Shown here: positions 17,653-24,792 of the stretch, one piece after another
Layout: every line of letters begins with the position of its first letter
Position numbering within the stretch: the stretch's first letter is position 1
NCBI GenBank assembly: GCA_902575965.1
Contig: CACGTM010000002.1
Span: 1-64,000, forward strand
From: an uncultured Alphaproteobacteria bacterium
GTDB lineage: Bacteria > Pseudomonadota > Alphaproteobacteria > Rhodospirillales > Rhodospirillaceae
DNA length: 64,000 nucleotides
Direction: 5' to 3'
The notes under the pieces: generated by a model
What the model saw: the letters and a program-made list of their open reading frames with translations, nothing else
Databases searched by the model: none
What the model was told of the DNA's origin: nothing
Translations under genes and position numbers: made by a program

Positions 17653-18237
17653 TTATATAAGTGGGTTACCAAAATTATCAAGTAATCCTTTTTTCTTCAG
17701 CATTGAAAAAGTTGATATGAAAAGGTCCGATGTAAATTTTCTTTCAGCCAACTCAAGCCAATTCTGTTCAACGAATGACTCTCTAGCATTTAAGCCAAAG
17801 TGTACTTCCCATGCTATCCCAAGAAGTGAGGCACAACATTCCTCTAGTTCAATGAGGTTATTATCAATACATTTCATTTTATTTGCTACACGTGAATAAC
17901 CGGTTTCAGGACTTGCGCCAAGACCAAAATCTGGCAGTCGTCTCCTTGACGGTGACGCCAGTTGCCAATGAGCTATATCATGAAGTACAACAGAAGTGTC
18001 TGTATCAACTGCCATAACTCTACCATCCCAACTAAAGTAAGATGAAGGAGCAATCATACAAGTTTTAATTCCTAATTTGTGAGCAAGAAGTATCGCATCA
18101 TCCAACCGATTATGCTTGTATGAATCTATGTCAAATTCTTTTGAATTTATCTCGATAACTTTGCGAAAAAAAAAATAGGCCTCTTTATTTTCTGAGATAT
18201 TTTTTTTTAATTGGTATAAGCCTCTGTCGTTAACCAT
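17653..18237 (-). CDS. Hypothetical protein with EpmC-like HDxxHW metal motif
   Basis: A 194 aa protein that I cannot assign firmly. The centre reads VVLHDIAHWQLASPSRRRLPDFG, given here as two pieces: HDIAHW with two candidate metal-binding His, then RRRLPDFG; about 40 residues later comes an acidic run NLIELEECCASLLG. This layout resembles, from memory, the EF-P hydroxylase EpmC (YfcM), where HEISHW, a paired Arg and DFG are followed by an acidic helix. Overall identity beyond that is low. EpmA and EpmB are not in this window. It ends near the orphan SBP gene and lies just downstream of carD on the same strand. Confidence 0.55.
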   Translation of the reverse strand: MVNDRGLYQLKKNISENKEAYFFFRKVIEINSKEFDIDSYKHNRLDDAILLAHKLGIKTCMIAPSSYFSWDGRVMAVDTDTSVVLHDIAHWQLASPSRRRLPDFGLGASPETGYSRVANKMKCIDNNLIELEECCASLLGIAWEVHFGLNARESFVEQNWLELAERKFTSDLFISTFSMLKKKGLLDNFGNPLI

Positions 18238-18251
18238 TAAAAAATTATGTA

Positions 18252-18785
18252 TTATGTGCCTAAGAGCTTTTCTAACTTAGCTGCAGCCGTTTCTGGCCTG
18301 ATTTTTTCTACTGCAGCCATTTCGTTAACAAGCCTCTCAAGTGCTTGCTCATAAATCTGTCTCTCTGAATAGGACTGTTCTGGCTGACTGTCCCCTCTGT
18401 AAAGATCTCTAACTACTTCAGCAATTGAGATAGGGTCACCTGAATTGATTTTAGCTTCATATTCCTGAGCTCTTCGACTCCACATGGTTCTTTTAACCTT
18501 AGCTCTACCTTGAAGGGTAGTGATTGCCTGATCTATAACTTTTCTAGTAGATAGCTTTCTTAAGCCAGAATTAATTACTTTATTAACTGGAACACGAAGA
18601 ATCATTCTGTCACGTTCGAATCGAACAACAAAAAGTTCAATTTCCTCACCTCCAATTCTTTGTGCTTCAACATCAATCACTTGACCTACTCCATGAGTAG
18701 GGTAGACAACAAAATCACCAGATGTAAAAAAAGCGTCCTTACTATCATTAGGCTTACTAGTTTTCTTTATATTCTTTTCAACCAT
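18252..18785 (-). CDS. carD: CarD family transcriptional regulator
   Basis: A 177 aa CarD/CdnL-type protein. The N-terminal Tudor-like RNAP-interaction domain is seen in FTSGDFVVYPTHGVGQV, followed by the helical DNA-binding region with MWSRRAQEYE and the conserved C-terminal EALERLVNE-like AVEKI. CarD binds RNA polymerase beta and stabilises open complexes. I use ATG 18785, which has GGGAG five bases upstream; an in-frame ATG at 18800 lacks a ribosome-binding site. Its pairing with fdxA is common in alphaproteobacteria. Confidence 0.93.
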   Translation of the reverse strand: MVEKNIKKTSKPNDSKDAFFTSGDFVVYPTHGVGQVIDVEAQRIGGEEIELFVVRFERDRMILRVPVNKVINSGLRKLSTRKVIDQAITTLQGRAKVKRTMWSRRAQEYEAKINSGDPISIAEVVRDLYRGDSQPEQSYSERQIYEQALERLVNEMAAVEKIRPETAAAKLEKLLGT

Positions 18786-19037
18786 AAATACTCCCAACAT
18801 AAGGAAAAATTAAAAAATGACCGTATAAAAGTAAAAAACGATGTTTATATAGGTGCTCAATATCAATTCAAAACACAAACAAATTACTTAACCCCAAAAG
18901 ATCTTTTTTAGTTGGGAAAAATTAAGATTCATTAAATTTGATGGTTCAGACTAGTAGAATTTCAAAACATGACTATTATAACATTTTTTCAGCATAAAAT
19001 ATACAACAAAGGAAAAATAAAAATACACAAAAATAAA
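18786..19037 (-). promoter_or_regulatory. carD leader region with candidate -10 element
   Basis: This 252 bp gap separates fdxA from carD. A perfect TATAAT (minus strand) lies at 18975-18980, with no convincing -35, and a second TATATAA-like element lies about 60-70 bp before carD. A palindrome AAAAGATCTTTT is at 18895-18906, flanked by CCCC and GGG that could pair loosely. I see no open reading frame. carD probably has its own promoter here. Confidence 0.35.
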
Positions 19038-19370
19038 TTAGATTGACTCCCCTGGTTTTTCACTAAATAAATCTTTTTTATTTTCCTTCCCATTCCAGGA
19101 TTCGCTATCCGCTGGTGGTTCTCCTTTTATTGTAATATTTGGCCAAAGACCAGAGTATTTTGCATTCACTTCAATCCAGTGTAATTCGCTATCAGAATCG
19201 GGAAAAATGGCTTCTGCAGGGCATTCAGGCTCACACACGCCACAATCTATGCACTCATCAGGGTGAATTACAAGCATATTCTCCCCCTCATAAAAACAAT
19301 CTACAGGACAAACCTCGACGCAATCCATAAATTTACATTTGATGCAATTTTCACTAACTATGTATGGCAT
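19038..19370 (-). CDS. fdxA: Seven-iron ferredoxin FdxA
   Basis: A 110 aa ferredoxin with the start [22 protein letters not shown] (split: [18 protein letters not shown]) and the second cluster set [12 protein letters not shown]. This pattern is that of ferredoxins with one [3Fe-4S] and one [4Fe-4S] cluster, followed by the usual alphaproteobacterial C-terminal extension with the W-rich PNIT region. It is a small cytosolic electron carrier. It lies upstream of carD and downstream of the TerB-like gene on the same strand, 32 bp after it. Confidence 0.95.
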   Translation of the reverse strand: MPYIVSENCIKCKFMDCVEVCPVDCFYEGENMLVIHPDECIDCGVCEPECPAEAIFPDSDSELHWIEVNAKYSGLWPNITIKGEPPADSESWNGKENKKDLFSEKPGESI

Positions 19371-19402
19371 TTAATCTCTCTCAAATTGTATCTATGATGA
19401 TA

Positions 19403-19867
19403 TCAATCTATATCTAAGCCAAGATGACTTATAGCATTTTTTCTTGCAGTACCACAATCAATGTCGTCTATATATAATAATCCACTTGCTCTTCTAATTA
19501 AGCTTGCCTCAAAGTCATCGAGTTTCCCATCTGCGTAAGTAATTTCCCACATCATTTGTATGATTTCTAGACGCTCTTGGTATTCCATACTATCTCTGAG
19601 AGTCTTTGAGAAACCATATAATTGTGATGATTTTTTAACGACTTGTTCTGTTTCTTCAATTAAGTCTTCAATTAATTCATCATTAAAAGAGAATAAATCA
19701 TATAGTACTGACTTTATGTGCTTTTTCTCAATATCAGAGAATTCTCCATCTGCCATGGCGGCTTCAATTAACAGAGATGAAACTGCTTTTTCTAATACAA
19801 GTTTATTAGGGGAGCTATCAAGGATTTCATTTGGTTTTGAAAAAATATTTTTTAAATTTCCTAACAT
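19403..19867 (-). CDS. TerB-like protein (COG4103)
   Basis: A 154 aa all-helical protein of the TerB fold. Two acidic repeats are typical: LLIEAAMADGEFSDIEKKHI and, about 75 residues later, WEITYADGKLDDFEASLI, each resembling a metal-binding ADGxxxxxE loop. The COG4103 group is widespread in alphaproteobacteria, and its link to tellurite resistance is only by domain name; its function is unknown. It lies between the S4/helicase pair and fdxA, all on the minus strand, possibly co-transcribed with fdxA (32 bp gap). Confidence 0.8.
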   Translation of the reverse strand: MLGNLKNIFSKPNEILDSSPNKLVLEKAVSSLLIEAAMADGEFSDIEKKHIKSVLYDLFSFNDELIEDLIEETEQVVKKSSQLYGFSKTLRDSMEYQERLEIIQMMWEITYADGKLDDFEASLIRRASGLLYIDDIDCGTARKNAISHLGLDID

Positions 19868-19980
19868 TTTATTCCATAATTAAGTTTAATCAATTACAAA
19901 TACAATAAATCGATAATCAGTAAATTAATTGTAGTATTGTTTATACATACTTTTAATTAATATTGAATTTTATTTTCCTT

Positions 19981-20280
19981 TTAAAAGTAAGAATAAGTTT
20001 TTCTAATTAACCCCTTTAATGGAAAATTAGACTGATACATCTTTTCGGCCTCTTTTGCAGAAAGCCTTCTCTTGGCTAAAGATAAAACCTTAATTACAAA
20101 AGTTTTACCAAGATAGTTTATTGTTATAGAGTCACCAATCCTTACAGATTTATTTGGCTTATTTACTAAAACAGAATTAATTTTTATGCAACCCTGCTGA
20201 CACAAACTTTGCGCAAAAGATCTTGTCTTGCAAATTCTAGAAAACCAAATCCACTTATCTAACCTTAATGCACCATTCAT
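19981..20280 (-). CDS. S4-domain RNA-binding protein (HslR/Hsp15-like)
   Basis: A 99 aa protein that is mostly an S4 RNA-binding domain: RLDKWIWFSRICKTRSFAQSLC followed by GCIKINSVLVNKPNKSVRIGD. This is the HslR (Hsp15) type, which in E. coli binds stalled 50S subunits carrying peptidyl-tRNA. Its ATG overlaps the stop of the helicase gene as ATGA, so the two are coupled; this pairing is usual in alphaproteobacteria. The second half is Lys/Arg-rich (LAKRRLSAKEAE). Confidence 0.9.
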   Translation of the reverse strand: MNGALRLDKWIWFSRICKTRSFAQSLCQQGCIKINSVLVNKPNKSVRIGDSITINYLGKTFVIKVLSLAKRRLSAKEAEKMYQSNFPLKGLIRKTYSYF

Positions 20281-22769
20281 AAATTGAGCAATCCCTTTAG
20301 CTTATAAAATGCCTTATCGCTATTGGGGGTAATAATTTCGGGATTTATTTTTATTTTCTTGCTTCTTCTTATCTTAGGGTCGATAGAAATCAAACCGTCA
20401 TTGATTCTTATATTTACACCTAAACCTTTTAGAATGTATATACCTTGTTCCATACCAACACCTAAAAGCGATAACTTTTCATTCAATAGTTTATATTCCT
20501 TAGAGCGTAAAATATTTCTTAATTCCTTTAAAAAACGTTCAACCATGTCTACACGATATGCAAAGTCATTTACTACCCAATAACCACATGCGTAATAAAA
20601 CTTATTACTTACTCCTTCCTCAATACTAAAAGACACTCTTCCCGAGGGAGGTAATTTAGTTTTGATTGGACTAGAATTAAAAACTTTCCAAAGGATTGCC
20701 CTCATTTTAATTTGATCACTTTTGAGTAGTTGAGGCATATAAATAAATTTCGTACCCAATCTAATTTTCATTGAAGCTAGGATTTTCCTATCATTTTTAT
20801 TTAAACAAGGTAATTGCGAAAGAGTCTCTTCATTACTGAATGAACCGGCATTCTCTAATAACTGAAATACAATCCCTCTAACTAAACCAGAACAATCAAA
20901 ATTCTGAAGGCTAATCAAGGGTGATAAAATATTTTTAATTAGTACATTGATCCACCTACTTATATAATCATAAATTTTTTTCTTAATTTTTTTATTACAT
21001 AGTTCATCACATAGTATTATTATGACAGGCTCCAATATGCTTGGCCCACTTGACAGTCTTGCAATTTTTTCCTTATTCCATAGTATATTTCCGCAATCAT
21101 CTAAACCAAGGAATTCATAACCGCTCGAAATTATTTTATTAATTCTGCTTTCAAGCTCATAGGAAAGAACATTGTTAGATACACTTCGTATAATTTTATT
21201 TGACTTTTGGTAAGTATTATCTGGAGTAAATGATAATCCTATTATACTTCCAATAGAATGACCGTCGACAATTAACTTGCTTTCATCATTTATCCTCGTA
21301 TTTATAATCTCATTCTTCTTTAATTTCTTTGAAAAACTTGCAGTTCTTCGGTCTATAAATTTTTGTGTTAACTTTTCATTAAGAATATCAGATAATTTAT
21401 CTTCAATTTGTTTTGTTTTTTCTTGCCAATACTTTTCTGATTCAACCCAACCGGTTCTATTTGCCAAATAAGTCCAAATTCTTATAGCAGCAATTTTATC
21501 CATTAAGAGGTGAATATCTCCATTTATTTTTTCAAGTTTTGATACATGAATTTTTATCCAATCCTCCGAAAGTATTTTTTTTTCACCCGTTAGTTGTTTA
21601 AAGACATTTACTAAGAATGCAGCGTGAACCTCCGGTAAGAGCTTTCTAAAATCAGGAACTTGAGCAATATCCCATAATAGACGAATGTCCTCTTCAGATC
21701 TTAACCCTTTAGTAATCTCAAAATTTTTCTGCAGAATCTCAAGTATTACCTGATCGTCTGCCGGAGGTGATTTCATAAATTCTAACTTTGGTGATGGCTT
21801 TTTTAGACTCCTTATTAAATTATTAATAGAGGTGAAATTAAGTTCATTATTTCTCCAATAAACTCTATCTACATTTTTAAACTCATGTGATTCAATTGAT
21901 CTTATTACCTCTTCAGGAATTTCTTCAACTCCTGTCAATGTACCAAAAGTTCCGTTTTTTTTATTTCTTCCAGCACGCCCTGCAATTTGTGCAAGCTCAA
22001 GAGAGCTTAGTTTTCTTCTTCTTCTTCCATCAAATTTTGTCAAAGAAGCAAATGCTAGGTGGTCGACATCCATGTTAAGGCCCATACCAATGGCATCTGT
22101 GGCAACTATATAATCAACCTCTCCAGAATGATATAGGTCAACCTGAGAATTTCTTGTCCTTGGGCTCAACGCCCCAAGGACTAAGGCAGCTCCTCCTTGC
22201 GACCTTCTTAATACATCCGCAATTTCATATACTTCTTCCCTTGAAAAAGTTACAATTGCGGTTCTCGGTGGAAGGTTTGTTAGTTTTTTTATTCCTGAAT
22301 ATTTTAGTGAAGATAAACGTTTCAAATTACTAATTTTTATATCGGGTATTGTTTTTGTTATTAAAGGCCTCATATTCTCAGAGCCGAGGAGCATCGTCTC
22401 AGATTGCCCCCTACTAGATAAAATCCTTTCGGTAAAAATATGGCCTCTTTCCCTATCTGCGGACAACTGAATCTCATCAATAGCAATAAAATCAACTTTT
22501 TTGTCTATTGGCATACTCTCTGTTGTGCAAATATAGTAGCTCGCTTTTGGGGGAATAATTTTTTCCTCTCCAGTAATGAGAGCAACATTATCAACGCCCT
22601 TCTTTGAAACTGCCTTTTCGTAATTCTCCCTAGCAAGTAAACGGAGAGGGAAACCAATGATTCCAGAACCAAAACTTAGCATCTTTTGCATAGCAAAAAA
22701 AGTCTTACCTGTATTCGTTGGTCCAAGGAGCGCCTTAATCTTAGAATTTTGAGTCAAAGTCATTAACAT
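20277..22769 (-). CDS. Suv3-like DExH RNA helicase
   Basis: An 830 aa superfamily 2 helicase. Walker A is GPTNTGKT (residues 16-23), motif II is DEIQ in FIAIDEIQLSADRERGHIF, motif III-like LLGSENM, and motifs V/VI appear in ATDAIGMGLNMDVDH and QIAGRAGR. This set is diagnostic of the Suv3 family (mitochondrial degradosome helicase), whose bacterial relatives are found in alphaproteobacteria. The C-terminal half is divergent and rich in Lys and Ile. It probably unwinds structured RNA for exonucleolytic decay. The downstream S4 protein overlaps by 4 bp, pointing to a joint job in RNA or ribosome quality control. Confidence 0.9.
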   Translation of the reverse strand: MLMTLTQNSKIKALLGPTNTGKTFFAMQKMLSFGSGIIGFPLRLLARENYEKAVSKKGVDNVALITGEEKIIPPKASYYICTTESMPIDKKVDFIAIDEIQLSADRERGHIFTERILSSRGQSETMLLGSENMRPLITKTIPDIKISNLKRLSSLKYSGIKKLTNLPPRTAIVTFSREEVYEIADVLRRSQGGAALVLGALSPRTRNSQVDLYHSGEVDYIVATDAIGMGLNMDVDHLAFASLTKFDGRRRRKLSSLELAQIAGRAGRNKKNGTFGTLTGVEEIPEEVIRSIESHEFKNVDRVYWRNNELNFTSINNLIRSLKKPSPKLEFMKSPPADDQVILEILQKNFEITKGLRSEEDIRLLWDIAQVPDFRKLLPEVHAAFLVNVFKQLTGEKKILSEDWIKIHVSKLEKINGDIHLLMDKIAAIRIWTYLANRTGWVESEKYWQEKTKQIEDKLSDILNEKLTQKFIDRRTASFSKKLKKNEIINTRINDESKLIVDGHSIGSIIGLSFTPDNTYQKSNKIIRSVSNNVLSYELESRINKIISSGYEFLGLDDCGNILWNKEKIARLSSGPSILEPVIIILCDELCNKKIKKKIYDYISRWINVLIKNILSPLISLQNFDCSGLVRGIVFQLLENAGSFSNEETLSQLPCLNKNDRKILASMKIRLGTKFIYMPQLLKSDQIKMRAILWKVFNSSPIKTKLPPSGRVSFSIEEGVSNKFYYACGYWVVNDFAYRVDMVERFLKELRNILRSKEYKLLNEKLSLLGVGMEQGIYILKGLGVNIRINDGLISIDPKIRRSKKIKINPEIITPNSDKAFYKLKGLLNL

Positions 22770-22849
22770 TACTCTTAAGAAATTTTATATAATTTATACC
22801 CAATCTTTCGCTAATGTGAGTCATTTTGTTAAAAATTTTAAAAAAACCT

Positions 22850-22880
22850 CTTGCCTAATGGTTAATTAAAACCGATATAT
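22850..22880 (+). promoter_or_regulatory. Candidate RpoH-type promoter of htpG
   Basis: CTTGCC (from 22850), then CCGATATAT at 22872-22880, with 18 nt between CTTG and CCGATAT. It resembles the alphaproteobacterial sigma-32 consensus and shares spacing with the hsp20 promoter here. A predicted start near 22887 leaves a leader of about 30 nt before the AGGGGA ribosome-binding site. Confidence 0.6.
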
Positions 22881-22918
22881 CTTATAAATAAACAAAATAA
22901 TATCAGGGGAAATTAAAA

Positions 22919-24787
22919 ATGTCTGAGGAAAAATTATCGTTCCAGGCCGAGGTGTCTCAATTATTGGATATAGTGGTAAATTCGCTTTATTCAGAAAAAG
23001 AAATTTTTCTAAGAGAGTTAATTTCTAATGCTTCTGATTCATGTGATAAACTTAGATATCTCTGTTTAACTGAAAAAGCCCTTTCCTCTGAAGATAGTGA
23101 AAATCTCTCTATCAATATTTCGTTAGACGAGGACAACAAAAAAATCTCCATTATTGATAACGGTCTTGGTATGAGTAAAGATGATCTTATCAATAATCTG
23201 GGCACAATAGCCAAATCCGGAACAAAAGATTTCATGAAATCTCTAACAGGTAATAAGACAAAAGATGTTTCACTAATTGGACAGTTTGGCGTTGGCTTTT
23301 ATTCTGCATTCATGGTTGCTAAGAAAGTTGAAGTCTTTACAAAAAAAGCTGGAGAAGATGAATCTTGGCATTGGGTATCCGATGGTAAAGGCACCTTTAA
23401 AATTACTAACATAAAAGATGTTAATAGAGGTGCAAAAATTGTTCTACATTTGAGAGCTGATGCTAAAGAATTTTTAGAAATACCAAGAATCAAAAATATT
23501 GTAAAAACATATTCAGATCATATATCAATACCAGTAAATTTAGAAATAAAAGATGAGAAAGGTCAGCTAACAAAAGAAACAATCAATTCTGCATCTGCTT
23601 TATGGACGAGGCCAAAAAATGAGATTACCAATGAACAGTATTCCGAGTTTTACAAACATATATCACACGGATTTGATGAGCCATGGCATACTCTTCATTT
23701 TAGAGCAGAAGGTTCAATAGAATATACTGGTTTAATGTTTATCCCTACGAACAGGCCATTTGATCTATTTCAACCAGAAAGAAAAAGTAAAGTAAATCTT
23801 TATGTAAACAGAGTATTCATTGCAAATGACCTTGAGGGCCTTCTTCCTTCATATTTAAGATTTATGCGTGGGGTAATAGACTCGCCAGATCTACCTTTAA
23901 ATATTAGTAGAGAAATGTTGCAGGATAATCCGCAGTTAAGAAAAATAAAAAAAGGACTAACATCAAAGATTTTAAGAGAGTTAAAAGATCGAATAAAAGA
24001 TAGTGAAAAATACAATACATTCTGGACTGCATTTGGTGCAGTTCTGAAGGAGGGCATTTACGAAGACTTTGAGAAAAAAAATGAGATATTGGACTTATGT
24101 ATTTTTACAACTCTAAATAATAGCTCACCGATAACACTTAATCAGTATATTAATAATTTAGCTAATGCACAAAAGTCAATCTACTACTTAACTGGTGAAA
24201 ATGTTGATATACTCAAAACGTCACCACAACTTGAAATCTTCAAAAATAAAAATGTAGATGTAATACTTCTCACAGACCCGGTAGATGAATTTTGGATTAG
24301 CACAACTGAGAAATATAAAGATTATCCATTTAAATCAGTAATGGTTACGGATGACGAAATAGAAAAAATAGATGCTAAAGATGAAACAGAAAAAAAGATT
24401 AAGAATGAAGACAAAACAGGAGATGTAGATATCAAAGAACTTATCTCAACCATAAAAGAAGCATTAGGTAATGAAGTAAAAGAAGTGAAAGCCTCATCAC
24501 GTTTAGTTGGAAGTCCAGTCTGTCTAGTAGGGGAGGAAGGTGGAATGAGTCTACATATGGAAAGGATGATGAAACAACAAGGTCAAAATCTCGATAGCCC
24601 AAGGGTTTTAGAAATTAATCCGAAACATACACTTATAAAAAAATTATCGAAACAAAATAAGGAACTAATTACAGAGATTTCTCTTTTACTTTTAGATCAG
24701 GCAAGAATCATAGAAGGTGAGGCAATACCAGATAGAGCTAATTTTGCCGAAAGAATGTCAAAGTCATTGGAGAGGTCAATAGATTAA
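22919..24787 (+). CDS. htpG: HtpG, Hsp90-type chaperone
   Basis: A 622 aa bacterial Hsp90. The N-terminal GHKL ATPase motifs are LRELISNASDSCDKLR, DNGLGMSKDDL and GQFGVGFYSAFMV. The middle domain has the catalytic Arg region NLPLNISREMLQ, and the C-terminal dimerisation domain is complete. It is a cytosolic ATP-dependent chaperone. AGGGGA precedes the ATG by 8-9 nt, and a heat-shock-type promoter is upstream. It is divergent from the helicase gene and convergent with acnA, with 5 bp between the stops. Confidence 0.98.
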   Translation: MSEEKLSFQAEVSQLLDIVVNSLYSEKEIFLRELISNASDSCDKLRYLCLTEKALSSEDSENLSINISLDEDNKKISIIDNGLGMSKDDLINNLGTIAKSGTKDFMKSLTGNKTKDVSLIGQFGVGFYSAFMVAKKVEVFTKKAGEDESWHWVSDGKGTFKITNIKDVNRGAKIVLHLRADAKEFLEIPRIKNIVKTYSDHISIPVNLEIKDEKGQLTKETINSASALWTRPKNEITNEQYSEFYKHISHGFDEPWHTLHFRAEGSIEYTGLMFIPTNRPFDLFQPERKSKVNLYVNRVFIANDLEGLLPSYLRFMRGVIDSPDLPLNISREMLQDNPQLRKIKKGLTSKILRELKDRIKDSEKYNTFWTAFGAVLKEGIYEDFEKKNEILDLCIFTTLNNSSPITLNQYINNLANAQKSIYYLTGENVDILKTSPQLEIFKNKNVDVILLTDPVDEFWISTTEKYKDYPFKSVMVTDDEIEKIDAKDETEKKIKNEDKTGDVDIKELISTIKEALGNEVKEVKASSRLVGSPVCLVGEEGGMSLHMERMMKQQGQNLDSPRVLEINPKHTLIKKLSKQNKELITEISLLLLDQARIIEGEAIPDRANFAERMSKSLERSID

Positions 24788-24792
24788 GACAC

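Noticed and set aside
18895-18906. Palindrome AAAAGATCTTTT flanked by CCCC/GGG as an fdxA terminator
   Set aside because: The flanks pair poorly and the sequence after it on the minus strand is not a U run; low-complexity palindromes like this arise by chance in A+T-rich DNA.
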